64,000 bases of DNA, from assembly GCA_036365515.1 (NCBI GenBank), contig CM070876.1, positions 132,396,394 through 132,460,393 on the forward strand. Reading direction: 5' to 3'. A program made the translations under genes and the position numbers. The notes below the pieces were generated by a model, which made no database searches, was not told the origin of the DNA, and saw nothing but the letters and a program-made list of their open reading frames with translations. Positions within the stretch are counted from its first letter, which is position 1, and every line of letters starts with the position of its first letter. Of this stretch, positions 32,953 to 43,893 are shown in pieces. The DNA is from Torymus aiolomorphi (lineage: Eukaryota > Arthropoda > Insecta > Hymenoptera > Torymidae).

Positions 32953-35900
32953 CTACGGCGCCCTGCGGACGGCTGATCTGCTGTTCTCCTCTTTCCTTTT
33001 TTGGCGCAAGATCGCCTCCACGTAGGAGGCGACTTTCGCCCATTGTTGAGGACCTTGGTGCATCAGCCTGACTATATTGTCAGGTGATATGCAGCCAAGG
33101 TCCCTCTCTAGTGCCCCCCTTTCGACGGTCCACCTTCCGCATACGAAGAAGGTGTGGAACACGTCGTCCGGGAGGCCCTCACAATAGGCGCAGCCTGGCT
33201 CCGCGACTTTACCCATCTTATGTAGGTATGCGCGGAACAGGCCGTGCCCCGTCAAGAATTGGGTGAGGTAGTAATTTACCTCACCCTCTTTTTGGAACAG
33301 CCAGGTGTCCACTTGTGGGATCAGCCTGGCCGTCCATCTTCCTTTAGTGGAGGATTCCCACCGATGCTGCCAAGCCTGGATGGTGTTGGCCCTGGCCGTT
33401 CGGTAGGCCTCCACTACCCCAAGAGCAGGCTTCTGTTGATGGACGAAGCGTCTCTCCAGTGCAAGAAGGTCGATGGGTATTACCCCAGCGACCACTAATA
33501 TCGCGGGCTCGGAGACCGTGCGGTAAGAGCACGCGATCCGGAGTGCTGCTCTCCATTGCACCGCGGCGAGACGCTTCCTGTGCACGTCTTTCCGCAGCGC
33601 ATCGGCCCAGACCTCCGCTCCGTACAGCATGACGGCTTCGGCGGCACGCATGAGTAGGCGCCTTTTACAAGGCCGGGGGCCGGTGATATTGGCCATGAGC
33701 CTACTCAGCGAGGATGTTACTGCTGCCGCCTTTTCCGTCACTATGGTGAGGTGTTCCCTGAAGGTGAGCTTGTTATCAAGCGTCACCCCCAGGTACGTCA
33801 CCGCACTCTTTGCCTGGACCGTCGCGTCTCCTACTTGAAAGGGGCACATGGTATTGATGTGCCTCTTCGTGAGTAGCACGACCTCCGTCTTCTTTGTGGC
33901 TAATTCAAGCCCGTGATCCTCCAGCCAGGAGAAAACGCGACGCATTACCCGGTTGAGTAGCAGCCTAGCGAGGTCAACGTCTCTGGCTACGATGACCACC
34001 GCTATGTCGTCAGCGTACCCAACCAGGAAGGTGCCCTCGGGCATTTCCATGCGCAGGATCCCGTCATAGAATACATTCCATATATCGGGACCCAGCATGG
34101 AGCCCTGAGCTGCCCCAGATGTTATTTCCCTCTTTATTGGTCCATCCTCCGTGTCGTAAGTTATCGAGCGGTCCCTCAGATAATCCCCAAGAATGCGTAA
34201 AAGATACGCGGGGATACGAAAGTCCCGCTCGAAAGCTTCCAGCGCCTTGTCCCACCTAACTGAGTTAAACGCGTTTTTAACGTCCAAGGTGGCCAGCAGA
34301 CAAATAGGGCGAGAGTAATGGTTGCCCTGTTCCGTTGACCTGGCGGCATTTACCACCTCCTGGATTGCGTCTACGGTTGACTTATCTCGCCTGAAGCCAT
34401 ACTGCCGCGGAGCCAGATCTCCGAACGCACTTATGGCTGCCTGGAGGCGAGGTTTCAACAGTTTCTCCAGGAGTTTTCCTGCCGTGTCTAGCATGCACAG
34501 CGGGCGGTAGGCCGACGGGCTGTCTGCTGGACCCTTGTCCTTGCTGATGAGGACAAGTCTCGCTGTCTTCCAGCGGGCAGGAAAAATGCCCGCCTTCAGG
34601 CAGGAGTTGTACATGTCCAGCAAGAGGCGCGGGTGACTGCCGCCGATGGCTTTCAGCAGCTCTGCTGGTAATCCATCCGGCCCCGGAGCTCTCTTATTAC
34701 GCAAAGATTTTATTGCGATGGAGAGCTCCATGTTCGTAAACAGAGGAGTTTCGAACGGGCCGGATGTTGCTGGGCCATCCGGTCTCCTTGGGTGTTCGGG
34801 GGAAAGGGCACGTACGATGTTCGTGATCGTTTGCGCATCTTTCGGCGCTGACGAACCGAAGGTCGCCAGCTTGCGCATAACGATCTTGTACCCTAATCCC
34901 CACGGATCGTGATCCATCTCTTCCCCTAGCTCTTTCCAGCATCGCTGCCGGCTGGACTTGATGGCCTTCTTTAGGGATTTCTTGGCCGCCTTGTACTCTG
35001 CGGCCAAGGGGGCTGCGTCGAGATCGCGTTTTTTGACCCACTGCATTCTGCGTCGCAACTGCAGGCACGTCTTACGAAGGTCCGCGATGTCGTTCGTCCA
35101 CCAGTAAGCAGGTCGTCTTGACCCACGTGTTGATTTCCTGGGAACCGTCTCCGCGCAGGCCTTTTCGATGACCTTCATGGTGTAGTCGGTCACCATTTTT
35201 GCCCGCGCAGATAGCGGCAGCGATTCCGGGATCTCACGCAGTGTTCGCTGTCCGTGTTCTATCGCCGTGGCAAACCTCTCATAGTTCATCTTGGCGATGT
35301 TCCACCTGGGGGGGCCGCGCTTGTGTGGAAACGGAGCCGGTCTGCTAACACGCACACGGAACGTGATATACATGTGATCGCTTCCTGTATAGTCCTCGAT
35401 CACATGCCAGCTCTGGATTCGCCCGGCTAGGCGTTCGCTTGCCAGGGAGACGTCGATAATGGTCTCCCTGTAGCCCGGTCGTCTGAAGGTCGACGTGGTA
35501 CCTTTATTTAGTACCACGAGGTCTACCCGACTGGCCATATCCATAACCAGCCGGCCCCTACGATCCGACCGAGCTTCCCCCCACTCCGGGGCTTTAGCAT
35601 TGAAGTCCCCGGCGATAATCAGCTCACCGTGCATCTCCCGTGTTGCATCCTCCAGGCCCTCCAGCTTGGCCTGGAAGTCGCTGATGGTCTGGTTTGGAGT
35701 GAGGTATACGCTTATGTAGTGAGTTTGCTGGTGCCTCACCCAAATAAAACCGCTGCCGCCGCCATGACCCGCAATGTGGATATTCTGCGGGTCACGGTTC
35801 CAGATGGCTGCGGTGCCCAGGTCATCGGCAAACCATCCTGGACCATCTCTGTTTCGATACTGTTCGCTGATTAGTACAATATCAGCGTTTTTCTCGAAAC

Positions 35901-36075
35901 AGATCTGTTCCAGGAGGTCGTGAGCTGCCCTGCTCCTGTGCATATTACCCTGCAGAACTACCGCCATTTTTTCCACCGTCACTATGGCCATCCGTTGTGC
36001 CCTCGCATTTGGCCTAGTCAAGAGAGACTGCAGGAACCCCTTGTAGTCCTGCAGGTCTCTTTTTAAGGCCTCCAC
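32953..36075 (-). CDS. R1-clade ORF2: APE endonuclease and reverse transcriptase (1040 aa)
   Basis: Uninterrupted ORF. The endonuclease begins MAVVLQGNMHRSRAAHDLL (about residue 50), followed by LISEQYRN, LIIAGDFNAKAPEWG, ETIIDVSLAS and YTGSDHMYITF, the usual APE landmarks (Glu, Asn/Asp and the final Asp-His). RT runs from RNKRAPGPDGLPAELLKA through SKDKGPADSPSAYRPL, QYGFRRDKSTVDAI, LDVKNAFNSVRW, SGAAQGSMLGPDIW and the active site GYADDIAVVI. The C-terminus has CAYCEGLPDDVFHTFFVC, the CCHC motif of R1 elements. The protein would nick the target and prime reverse transcription there. The reading frame stays open upstream to about 36290 and includes part of ORF1. The lack of lesions suggests recent activity. 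Confidence 0.93.
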   Translation of the reverse strand: MEALKRDLQDYKGFLQSLLTRPNARAQRMAIVTVEKMAVVLQGNMHRSRAAHDLLEQICFEKNADIVLISEQYRNRDGPGWFADDLGTAAIWNRDPQNIHIAGHGGGSGFIWVRHQQTHYISVYLTPNQTISDFQAKLEGLEDATREMHGELIIAGDFNAKAPEWGEARSDRRGRLVMDMASRVDLVVLNKGTTSTFRRPGYRETIIDVSLASERLAGRIQSWHVIEDYTGSDHMYITFRVRVSRPAPFPHKRGPPRWNIAKMNYERFATAIEHGQRTLREIPESLPLSARAKMVTDYTMKVIEKACAETVPRKSTRGSRRPAYWWTNDIADLRKTCLQLRRRMQWVKKRDLDAAPLAAEYKAAKKSLKKAIKSSRQRCWKELGEEMDHDPWGLGYKIVMRKLATFGSSAPKDAQTITNIVRALSPEHPRRPDGPATSGPFETPLFTNMELSIAIKSLRNKRAPGPDGLPAELLKAIGGSHPRLLLDMYNSCLKAGIFPARWKTARLVLISKDKGPADSPSAYRPLCMLDTAGKLLEKLLKPRLQAAISAFGDLAPRQYGFRRDKSTVDAIQEVVNAARSTEQGNHYSRPICLLATLDVKNAFNSVRWDKALEAFERDFRIPAYLLRILGDYLRDRSITYDTEDGPIKREITSGAAQGSMLGPDIWNVFYDGILRMEMPEGTFLVGYADDIAVVIVARDVDLARLLLNRVMRRVFSWLEDHGLELATKKTEVVLLTKRHINTMCPFQVGDATVQAKSAVTYLGVTLDNKLTFREHLTIVTEKAAAVTSSLSRLMANITGPRPCKRRLLMRAAEAVMLYGAEVWADALRKDVHRKRLAAVQWRAALRIACSYRTVSEPAILVVAGVIPIDLLALERRFVHQQKPALGVVEAYRTARANTIQAWQHRWESSTKGRWTARLIPQVDTWLFQKEGEVNYYLTQFLTGHGLFRAYLHKMGKVAEPGCAYCEGLPDDVFHTFFVCGRWTVERGALERDLGCISPDNIVRLMHQGPQQWAKVASYVEAILRQKRKEENSRSAVRRAP

Positions 36076-36272
36076 TACTTCCTCATTGGACGTGCAACTA
36101 TCGAGGTCTCTGATCTCCAGGACGACTCTGGGGATCAGTTCCCTAACAACGGTGCAGTCGTTTCCAGTAGCTTCTCTGAGTGCTTCTGAGAAGGCAGTTC
36201 TTGTTACTGAATTGCCTTCTTTCAGCTCGAGGAGTACCTGACCTGCTCTTATTTGCCGGATGGATCGGATCT

Positions 36273-36908
36273 CTACTCCACTCTCTTCCGGCTTGACAGC
36301 CTTACATTCTGTCCACCATACGACTTGCCGCCTGCCGGTTTGAGCACGATCGCATCCGGCTTTGTTACCTTTTTTTCCTTCTTCTTTGTCTTCTGCTTTC
36401 TCTGCTGTTGTTGCGGCTGCTGTTTCTGTGGCTGCTGCTGCTGTTGTTTCGGCTGCTTCCGCCCTTTTCTACTTTTTACAGCAACCCAATCTTCCTTAGG
36501 GATATCCGCCTTTTTCTTCTTCACTTGCTTTTCCCCCGTATCCAGGCTAGGTGGGCTAGAGGCGCCTCGCTTCGTGCCGCCAAGTGGCTCGGGGCCAAGT
36601 GACCCTGTTGGTGTCTCCATACTTTCTACCAAGGACATCGTCCTTTGCCTCCTGGCTGGTGTGTAAGCCCTGGCTTGCTTAGCAGCACGTAGTTCCGTTT
36701 TCACGGCGCTTTCGAGCTGCTCCAGTTGGTCTACCATAACTGGCAACCCCTTTTTAATATTGTTTTTGATATTAGGCTGAGCTTTTAGCGCCTGCACCAT
36801 AACCTTGAGGAGCGCTCGCATTTCTGCGAGCACCTTCTCCACCGCAGTCTGGCATACACCTTCTTTCTCCTTAGTTTGTTGGTTGTGTTGGGTGTTTGAA
36901 TTCATCAT
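36273..36908 (-). pseudogene. R1-clade ORF1 (Gag-like), shortened and frameshifted
   Basis: ATG start followed by a coiled-coil-like N-terminus (EKVLAEMRALLKVMVQAL), a Thr/Ser/Pro middle, and a Lys/Gln-rich stretch of nearly 40 residues including several runs of Gln. The frame stops at 36273. The next frame picks up typical ORF1 sequence (VEIRSIRQIRAGQVLLEL...) and continues without a stop into ORF2. The C-terminal CCHC knuckles normally found in R1-clade ORF1 are missing. So ORF1 is both frameshifted near 36290 and joined to ORF2 after loss of its knuckle region. ORF1 normally binds element RNA. Confidence 0.8.
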
Positions 36909-37620
36909 GCATAGAATATGTTGTTTAAGACGGTTCGCCCACTATGGGAGCCACACCTCGGTGTGGCTACTATCCCCGCCTATAAGGAACCCTAGTTATG
37001 GATGCCGAAGCCGAGAGGCGGTTTGTCGGATGGTCACTCCTATCGGCACCTAGTGACTCTACAAAAAGGTTACGGGATAGGCCCGCGCCATAATGAAGCA
37101 AAGGTTTAACGTCACCCCTACCGAGTGGGCGATGTCGGGTCCGTCCCAACACCTGACCCAAACCTCGGGCTAGACGGTGTGCGATTTGCCCTACGCAACT
37201 TCGGGTATAAGGAAATACTGACCAGGTAATCCTTCAGACCTGCGCCCAACAATGATTGCTTCAACCCCACCATTGGCTCCAGTCAGTGAGCACTAGAGCG
37301 GTCCTTCCACATTGAACATGCGTTTATCAATAATAATAATAATAAACGCAGAGGTTAGGTACTGACATCTCGTGCCACCCCGGTTAGGGAGTTTACTACT
37401 CTCCCTTTGGCTAGTCTAGCAGGAATATCCACAATCCGTCGGCCGCAGCCCATTCGCACAATGCTCATTCATTCTGCCACTCTCACGATTTCTTTGTTCG
37501 CGACCGCTTATTCATTATATTCACGGCTGACCAGACTATGCTGGTCGTTCCCCGATCCACAACCTGGGGACGCGCCCGGTAGCATAGAAAAATGCTCATC
37601 TATCGTTGGATAGAACCCGG

Positions 37621-37621
<1 letters not shown>

Positions 37622-37690
<69 letters not shown>
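37622..37690 (+). repeat. (TAA)n tail of the I-clade LINE, right part
   Basis: About 23 TAA units between the R1-clade element and the target duplication TAACGTGGTT. A short ORF reading poly-Asn here is an artefact of the repeat. Confidence 0.95.
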
Positions 37691-37693
<3 letters not shown>

Positions 37694-38713
37694 GTGGTTG
37701 CTATTGTCCTGTTCTTTAAATATGCTGCTGCATATGCTACTTCTGGCCAATGTCTTTTTTCTATTTTAGATTCGGCTAATAAGCATCTTGCACTCTCCAT
37801 TATCGTCCTATTGTACCTTTCAGCGGTACCGTTTAACTCATGCACACAAGGTGGACATGGTTCTACCTCAATTCCCTTTTTCCTAAATAATCTATACATA
37901 TCTCTATTCAAATATTCAGGGCCATTATCGCACCTTAGTTTCTTTATTTTCTTTCCAGTCTTATTTTCAACTAAATTTATACACTCCTCAAATTTATCAT
38001 ATACCTCACCTTTTGACTTTATCGGATAAATTTTACCTACTTTACTATAATCATCAACAAAAGTAAGAAAATATTTTTCCCCTTTATAATCTTCTGAATG
38101 TGGTCCATTTAAATCTGTATGTACTATTTCTAAAACATCATTTGCTCTTTTTCTGTTATTTTCAAAAGGAATGTTGTGCATTTTATTTTTAATACATGTA
38201 GCACACTTAAAATAATCTGACTCTATCTCATTAGGCAAACCTTGCAATATATGATTTTTACACATAGTATTTAAGTAATTAAAGTTAACGTGTTCCAATG
38301 TTCTATGCCACTTTTCTTTTAAAGTAATTTTTTCATTTTTAACTATCAAATTAGATTCTTTATTTCTTTCAATAAAACTGGTCATTTTATAGATTCTATC
38401 CTTTTTCCAAGCTATAGCTACTAATTTATTATTTCTATTATAGATTTTAGAACTATCTCCGATAGATACTACTTTATAATTATCAGTTACTTTAGCAAAA
38501 TTTATTAAATTTCTGTCCATATCATTCACGTAAAATACAATTTTCAATTCAATTTCAATCATATCATTAAACGTTTTAAATTTACTATTCACATGACCTA
38601 TTTTGGTTGCTTTTAAAATTCTACCATCGCCTTGTTTAACATTAATAGGCTCTTTCAATATAATCGCGTCACTAAAATAACTTTCATCATTAATCACGTG
38701 ATCTATGCAACCG
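37690..38713 (-). pseudogene. Copia protease end, GAG-pre-integrase and integrase
   Basis: Minus strand, first half of the Copia pol remnant. It begins exactly at the protease active site region (DSGCIDHVINDE) where mariner sequence takes over. It then has the zinc-binding segment WHRTLEHVNF...CATCIKNK and the integrase core: IVHTDLNGPH (first Asp), FVDDYSK, LRCDNGPEYL (second Asp) and HELNGTAERYNRT (Glu). It ends KNRTIATT at the LINE insertion. The frame itself is open from 38713 to the insertion. Gag and the N-terminal part of protease are absent from the window. Confidence 0.92.
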
Positions 38714-39477
38714 CTATCCGGCCGACGGGACCGTCTTCGCCTTCTTCGGAGCAGGTTCACCAGGTAAGGTCCACTGTTTTGACTGCTCCTTGGTCTCTGG
38801 AGTGTAGTAGTGAATCCATGTTTCGTCGACGGTCACGTAACGACGCAAAAACTCTTTTGGATTGCGATTAAACAGCTCCAAACACTGCTCTGAACTGGTC
38901 ACACGGATGCGCTTGTTGTCTGTAGTCAGCAAACGCGGCACCCACCTTGCTGACAGCTTCCTCATGCCTAAAATCTCATGTAGGATATGCCACACGCGTT
39001 CTTCTGAGATGCCTACTATCGCAGCTCTCTCGTGCATCTTTAATCGGCGGTCTGACAAAACGATATCGTGTATTTTTGTCACGTTCTCCTCCGTAGTGGC
39101 TGTTTTCGGAGCACCTGGGCATGGATCATCAAAAACCGACGTACGACCACGTTGAAACTCGTTATACCAAAATTTAACGGTCGCCATCGAAGGAGAAGCA
39201 TCCCCATACACTGTATCCAAGCGTTCTTTAATTTCACTGCGCGATTTCCCTTCCAAAAACAAGAATCGAATCACCGACCGATATTGTTCTTTCTCCATTT
39301 TTTCAAAAATCAACGGACACATTTGCTTTCACACGCTCTCAAAAATAAACTACATCTCCGATCCGGCTGAAATTTCGTCTGTAACCGTTTACAGGAAGAT
39401 ACTGCACTGTAGTGTATTTCTGGTGCGATAGTGGCACCATCTGGCGGTGAGGCTAGGTACCTGTCAAATGACCCTCG
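38714..39477 (-). pseudogene. Mariner transposase, N-terminal half, with one terminal repeat
   Basis: The 202-codon ORF encodes the paired-type DNA-binding half (IRFLFLEGKSRSEIKERL, STVKFWYNEFQRG-type helix-turn-helix) and the start of the catalytic domain: VTVDETWIHYYTPETKEQSK, holding the first catalytic Asp of the DDD triad. It ends PKKAKTVPSAG at the Copia junction, so the second half and the other terminus are missing. On the plus strand the left-over terminus CCTGTCAAATGACCCTCG ends at 39477 and is followed by TA. Full-length mariner transposase is about 345 aa. Non-functional as it stands. Confidence 0.9.
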
Positions 39478-39479
39478 TA

Positions 39480-40610
39480 TATGTAGATAACTATACATTA
39501 TTTTTGATTAAATTTTATTCATTCTTATTATCCCCGGAAGTAATAATTATCTGCGTTGGAAATCGATTAAATTCAATATTTGGGAAAAGGGTTATTTTAA
39601 TCAAAGAGCCTTCACAAAGCATTCCAAATAAGGATAAATAATTGTGGAAATTTATATTGTAATTAATTCGAGCCACGAAATCTTTATCTGAAAACTAAAC
39701 TCTCTTGGAAAAACGCATTACGGGATATCATTAAAGTCAAAGGTTTTTCTTATACACGTTTCGTTCAACCATTAACATTTTATATTTTTAACGTAAGAAT
39801 TATCAATTATTTATTTATTTATTTAGTATTATTAATAATCTAGTGATTGTCTTAATAAACAAATTTAAACCTTATAAAACTGTCGCTAGTAGAAATATCC
39901 TTATTGTTTTGAGGGATTAATAAATTTTAAGTATATTAAGAATTGTCACTATTTCCTTAATCTATTGTGATAGAAATCGTAAACAAGCTTTTAAGGGGTT
40001 TTCCTTAATGATATGAAGACTGAGTTACCCTATATAATCGTTAATTCGGATCTATTAGTGTTCTTATATCTCCAATTCTTGTATCATCTAACTTTAGGCT
40101 TCTAGAAAACCCAAGGATCGAGCCCGTTACCCTAATAGTTTATAGTCTTCCCAACTAAATCTAACATTATTTTCTACAAAGAGAAATTATTTCAGCTAGA
40201 GCATTTATTTAGAATCTTTATAGTAATTTTGACCTAATACTACTTGACACATACGCACACACATATATATATATATATATATGTACTTCCAATTATTATG
40301 ATAACCACATTTTTTTTTATGTCTAAACCCTTATCTATTTTCCCATATTAATATTAACGTTAGATACATGTTGTTTAGTATGAGAATTTGAACGGAGTAT
40401 AATTTTCATTAGACTCTATCTTTATTTTGGTGACATTGAGGTGAGAAATAGAGGTAAGGAATGAGAGACGTCCTTGGGCGACGACCGAATTTTATTATTG
40501 TTACGGAGAGGTATTTCTAACCTCTCTCGTAACACTGGCTAAGAAGTTATGAATTATTTGTCATAATTTAGAAAAGGAAAATTAATTATAAAAAATTCAA
40601 AACCAACATT
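39480..40610. other. AT-rich sequence, no gene seen
   Basis: Single-copy-looking AT-rich DNA with a short (TA)n at about 40262-40281. No ORF with protein-like composition. Confidence 0.5.
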
Positions 40611-40820
40611 AATGAATGATAATAATAATTAATAATAAATGAAAATATCGATATGATTTTCAAGTGAAAATCAGCTGATAATCAACTGATAATCAGTTGA
40701 AAATCACCTGACAGTCATCTGATAGTCACCTGATTATAAGGTGATTCTCAGCTGATATGCACCTGAAAATCATGTTGATATTTGCATTTAGTATTATTTA
40801 TTATTAAAAGTTATTATTGT
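40611..40820. mobile_element. Foldback repeat carrying an 11-bp-phased E-box-like array
   Basis: The ends (aataataataattaataata with its complement near 40795-40820) are inverted. Inside, CANNTG hexamers recur every 11 bp: starts at 40661, 40672, 40683, 40694, 40705, 40716, 40727, then 40738 (AAGGTG), 40749 and 40760. The 5-bp spacers are mostly ataat, aaaat or similar. No ORF. Confidence 0.75.
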
Positions 40821-40964
40821 TAGTCTCAAATTTTTCTTTATTTATTTTTACATTCCTAAATTATGACAATTAATTCAAAATATCTTTGCCTTATCATCAA
40901 CATTTTTGGAGACACATTAATTAATTGTAGATTCAAGTTTATTTAGATGATAATAATTTATAAT

Positions 40965-41097
40965 AATAAATAATAATAATTAATAATAAATGCAAATATC
41001 AACCCGATTTTCAGGTGAAAATCAGCTGATAATCGGATGACGTTTTGGCGTGATTTTCACCTGATTTTCACCTGATTATCAGCTGATAATCAGCTGA
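40965..41097. mobile_element. Second copy of the E-box-phased repeat, cut off by the Gypsy remnant
   Basis: Starts with the same aataataattaataataaatg end and carries hexamers at 41012, 41023, 41034, then 41058, 41069, 41080 and 41091. The second inverted end is absent because decayed Gypsy sequence begins at about 41101. Confidence 0.65.
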
Positions 41098-43593
41098 GCT
41101 TTTTAGGTATGGCAGCTCGCTACGGCCTGTGGAAAAGAGTTAATCCCAGCCAGCGGCCTAACAGCACGGGTGGCAAACGGGTAAAGCATAGCAGTAGTTG
41201 GCTATGTGTATCTGCCCATGGTCGTGGCTGGCGTGTACAAAGAAGTGCCCGTCGCAATAATACCAGATCTAGACACGGAGTGCTACTTGGGGTAAACTTC
41301 ATTAAGAAGTTTAGCGCCGTCTTAGACCCCACAAATAACACGCTGCATCTCAAGGATGACGATGCAAGCGTAAAGTTAGAAGTAGCCGCCATAACCGCAA
41401 ATTACACCGTGTCCGTATCAGCTATAGGGTTGGCAGACCCAACAGAGGAACAGCGCAAAGAGGTAGAAGCTTTAGTAGCTCAGCTGATCGGTAGCAGCCT
41501 GGCACCACTAGGGTGTACTTCGTGGATCGAGCATGCAATAGTACGTCGGATCTACAAGACCCATTAAACAGAAGTACTACTCTGTATCTCAGAAACTCGA
41601 GGAAGAGATGCACAAACAGGTGGAGGAAATGCTAGTGGCGGGAATAATAGAACCCTCGACAAGTGGCTGGTCACGTCCAGTGGGAATGGTACGCAAGTCC
41701 AACGGGAAGTTCCGTTTCTGCGTACCCGTTACCATACATGGAAAGTATCTTGCGCAAACTGCAGAAAGCGCGATACATCTCCACGTTGGATTTAAGCAGT
41801 GCGTACCACCAGATACCACTTAGTCCGGAGTCCAAAGAGATTACGGCCTTCACCGTACCAGGCAAAGGTCTTTTCCAATTTACGAGAATGCCCTACGGTC
41901 TTTTGTATACCGTAACGTCCTTCCAGAGGCTGATTGACAAAGTCATCGGCCCCGAACTCGAACCTTTTGCTTACTCGTATCTCGGCGATATAATAATAGT
42001 CACAGAGACATTCGAGGAGCATAAAGAGGTTCTAAAAAGAGTTCTGGACAGGATAAAGGACGCGGGCCTAACAATAAATCGCGAGAAGAGCGTCTTCTGT
42101 CGCGATGAGGTCCAATATCTCGGGGTCATAGTAAATAGAGATGGTTTTAAGCCAGACCCCGAGAAAATAAAGCCCATCATGGAGTACCCGGTACCGAAAA
42201 ACCTCCGTCAGCTAAGACGCTTCTTAGGAATGGCCTCGTGGAATAGAAAGTTTTTATCAAACTTCGCCACAATTGCTGAGCCACTGACCGAATTAACGAA
42301 AAAGGATCGGAAGTATGAGCGGTCAACGGCACAAGCAGAGGCCTTCCAAAAGCTAAAAGCGCTAGTAGCTTCTGCACCGATTCTACGCAGACCGGTATCT
42401 AACGCGTAGTTCGTGGTGCAAACTGACGTGAGCGATACAGGTCTGGGTGCGGTTCTATACCAAATAATTGACGGCGATGAAAGAGTCCTAGAGTTCGCGA
42501 GTCGAACTCTGAACGCAGCCGAGAGGAATTATAGCGTGACTGAACGAGAATGCCTAGCAATTCTCCGGGCAATTAAAAAGTTCCGTCCGTATATAGCTCC
42601 TTGAAGTGGCTCCGTCATCTCCAAAACCCGACCGGCAGGTTAGCTAGGTGGGCTTTGGAGCTGAAGAACCATAGTTTCACGATCGACTGTACAAGTATAA
42701 CCCTAATGAAGTCATAGACGAATCTCTCGGCGATGACGATGCATGAAAGTTAGCATTCCCTCACGAAAAGCGACGCGAAGTACTGAGAGAATGCCATGAC
42801 TTTCCAACTGCTGGGCACTTGGGCGGCGAGAAAACTCTAAAGAGAGTAAGGCGGAAGTATTATTGGCCACACATGTTTCGAGATGTGGCCAGATACGTGA
42901 ACCAGTGCCAAATTTGCCAGCAGTGCAAAGTCGAACAGCGCGCTCCGGCAGGTTTCATGGGACGTCGCATTACAGAACGTCCATGGCAAATCGTGGCCAG
43001 CGACATTATGGGACCCCTCTGTAAAACCAAGCATGGCCACGAATATATTCTCATCTTCCAGGACCTGTTCACACGCTGGATCGAAGTAATGCGGATAAAA
43101 AGGGCAGATGGAAAATCGGTGATAAAAGGGCTCAACGAACGAGTATGTCTGCGGTTCGGAGTCCCCAAGGTGTTTCTCTCCGATAATGGAACTGAATTTA
43201 AGAATGCACCCTTAGAGGCATTCTTAAAGGAGAGAAACGTACATCACACGTTTACACCACCATATCACCCTCAAGCCAATCCTGTCGAGCGTGTGAACCG
43301 AACGGTGTAGACCATGACCATGTCTTACGCTGAGGAGAATCACCGGTCCTGGGATGAGCATCTGAACGAGCTGGAATTCGCGTATAATACGGCCGAACAC
43401 AGCTCTACCAAGATAAGTCCTGCCATGCTCATTTACGGCCGATAGCCTGACCCACCGAAGACACTAAGGCGGGAGGAAGACAGGTTAGCCGAAGAGCAAG
43501 GGCAGCAAGAGACGATAAATAATTGGGTGGCGCGCATGGACAAGCTCCGCGAATTGCACGTTCGGGCGGCCGCCAGGCTGCGCCGCGCCACCT

Positions 43594-43893
43594 ACTTAGG
43601 GAGGAGGAGGCTCGTCTGGCTCGTGCGCAGGAGCACATGGAAGAGGCCAGACAAGCCACAGTAGAGGCGGAGGGGACGGGCGCCGGGCCAAAAAAGAGGT
43701 CCAGCGCCGTCTCCAGGATGAAGACGAGCACCTCCGAAAGGCGCTCGAAGAAGAGAAGGCTGCCCGGGAGGCATTAGACGCGCAGGCGCTCCCCCGGTGT
43801 TTCATGTGTGGTGAGGTTGGGGTAAAGAAGTCGAAGCATTGCCCCAACCATGCTCGCCACAAGGGGCGCCGAACTTACACCCGGGCCAGCTGA
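43594..43893 (+). pseudogene. Coiled-coil and zinc-knuckle tail after Gypsy integrase
   Basis: Immediately after the integrase a strongly helical stretch reads EEARLARAQEHMEEARQATV. It then shifts frame near 43690 into RRLQDEDEHLRKALEEEK and ends with CFMCGEVGVKKSKHCPNH before a TGA. Cys and His spacing suggests a zinc-binding knuckle. The expected integrase C-terminal domain is not seen between 43560 and 43600. This may be the normal end of the Gypsy pol in this lineage or a fused foreign segment. Confidence 0.55.

Larger units (their letters stand above)
32632..37620 (-). mobile_element. R1-clade LINE inserted inside the (TAA)n tail
   Basis: A 5.0 kb minus-strand element. Its 3' end is a T-run on the plus strand (32632-32653), i.e. 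a poly(A) tail of about 22 nt, abutting TAA repeats. Its 5' end (minus strand CCCGGGTTCTATCC) abuts TAA repeats at 37621. It has an ORF1 region and an intact APE-RT ORF2, a 3' UTR with a motif tagtgggtaggaatcccaca like that of the second R1-clade fragment (44230-46140), and a 5' UTR of about 700 bp. Insertion into a simple repeat recalls the sequence-specific habits of several R1-clade families. Confidence 0.9.

Noticed and set aside
36253..36666. Plus-strand Cys/Phe-rich ORF
   Set aside because: Antisense of the Gln/Lys-rich part of R1-clade ORF1.
37508..38029. ORFs with poly-Asn or poly-Ile
   Set aside because: Translation of the (TAA)n tract joined to antisense Copia.
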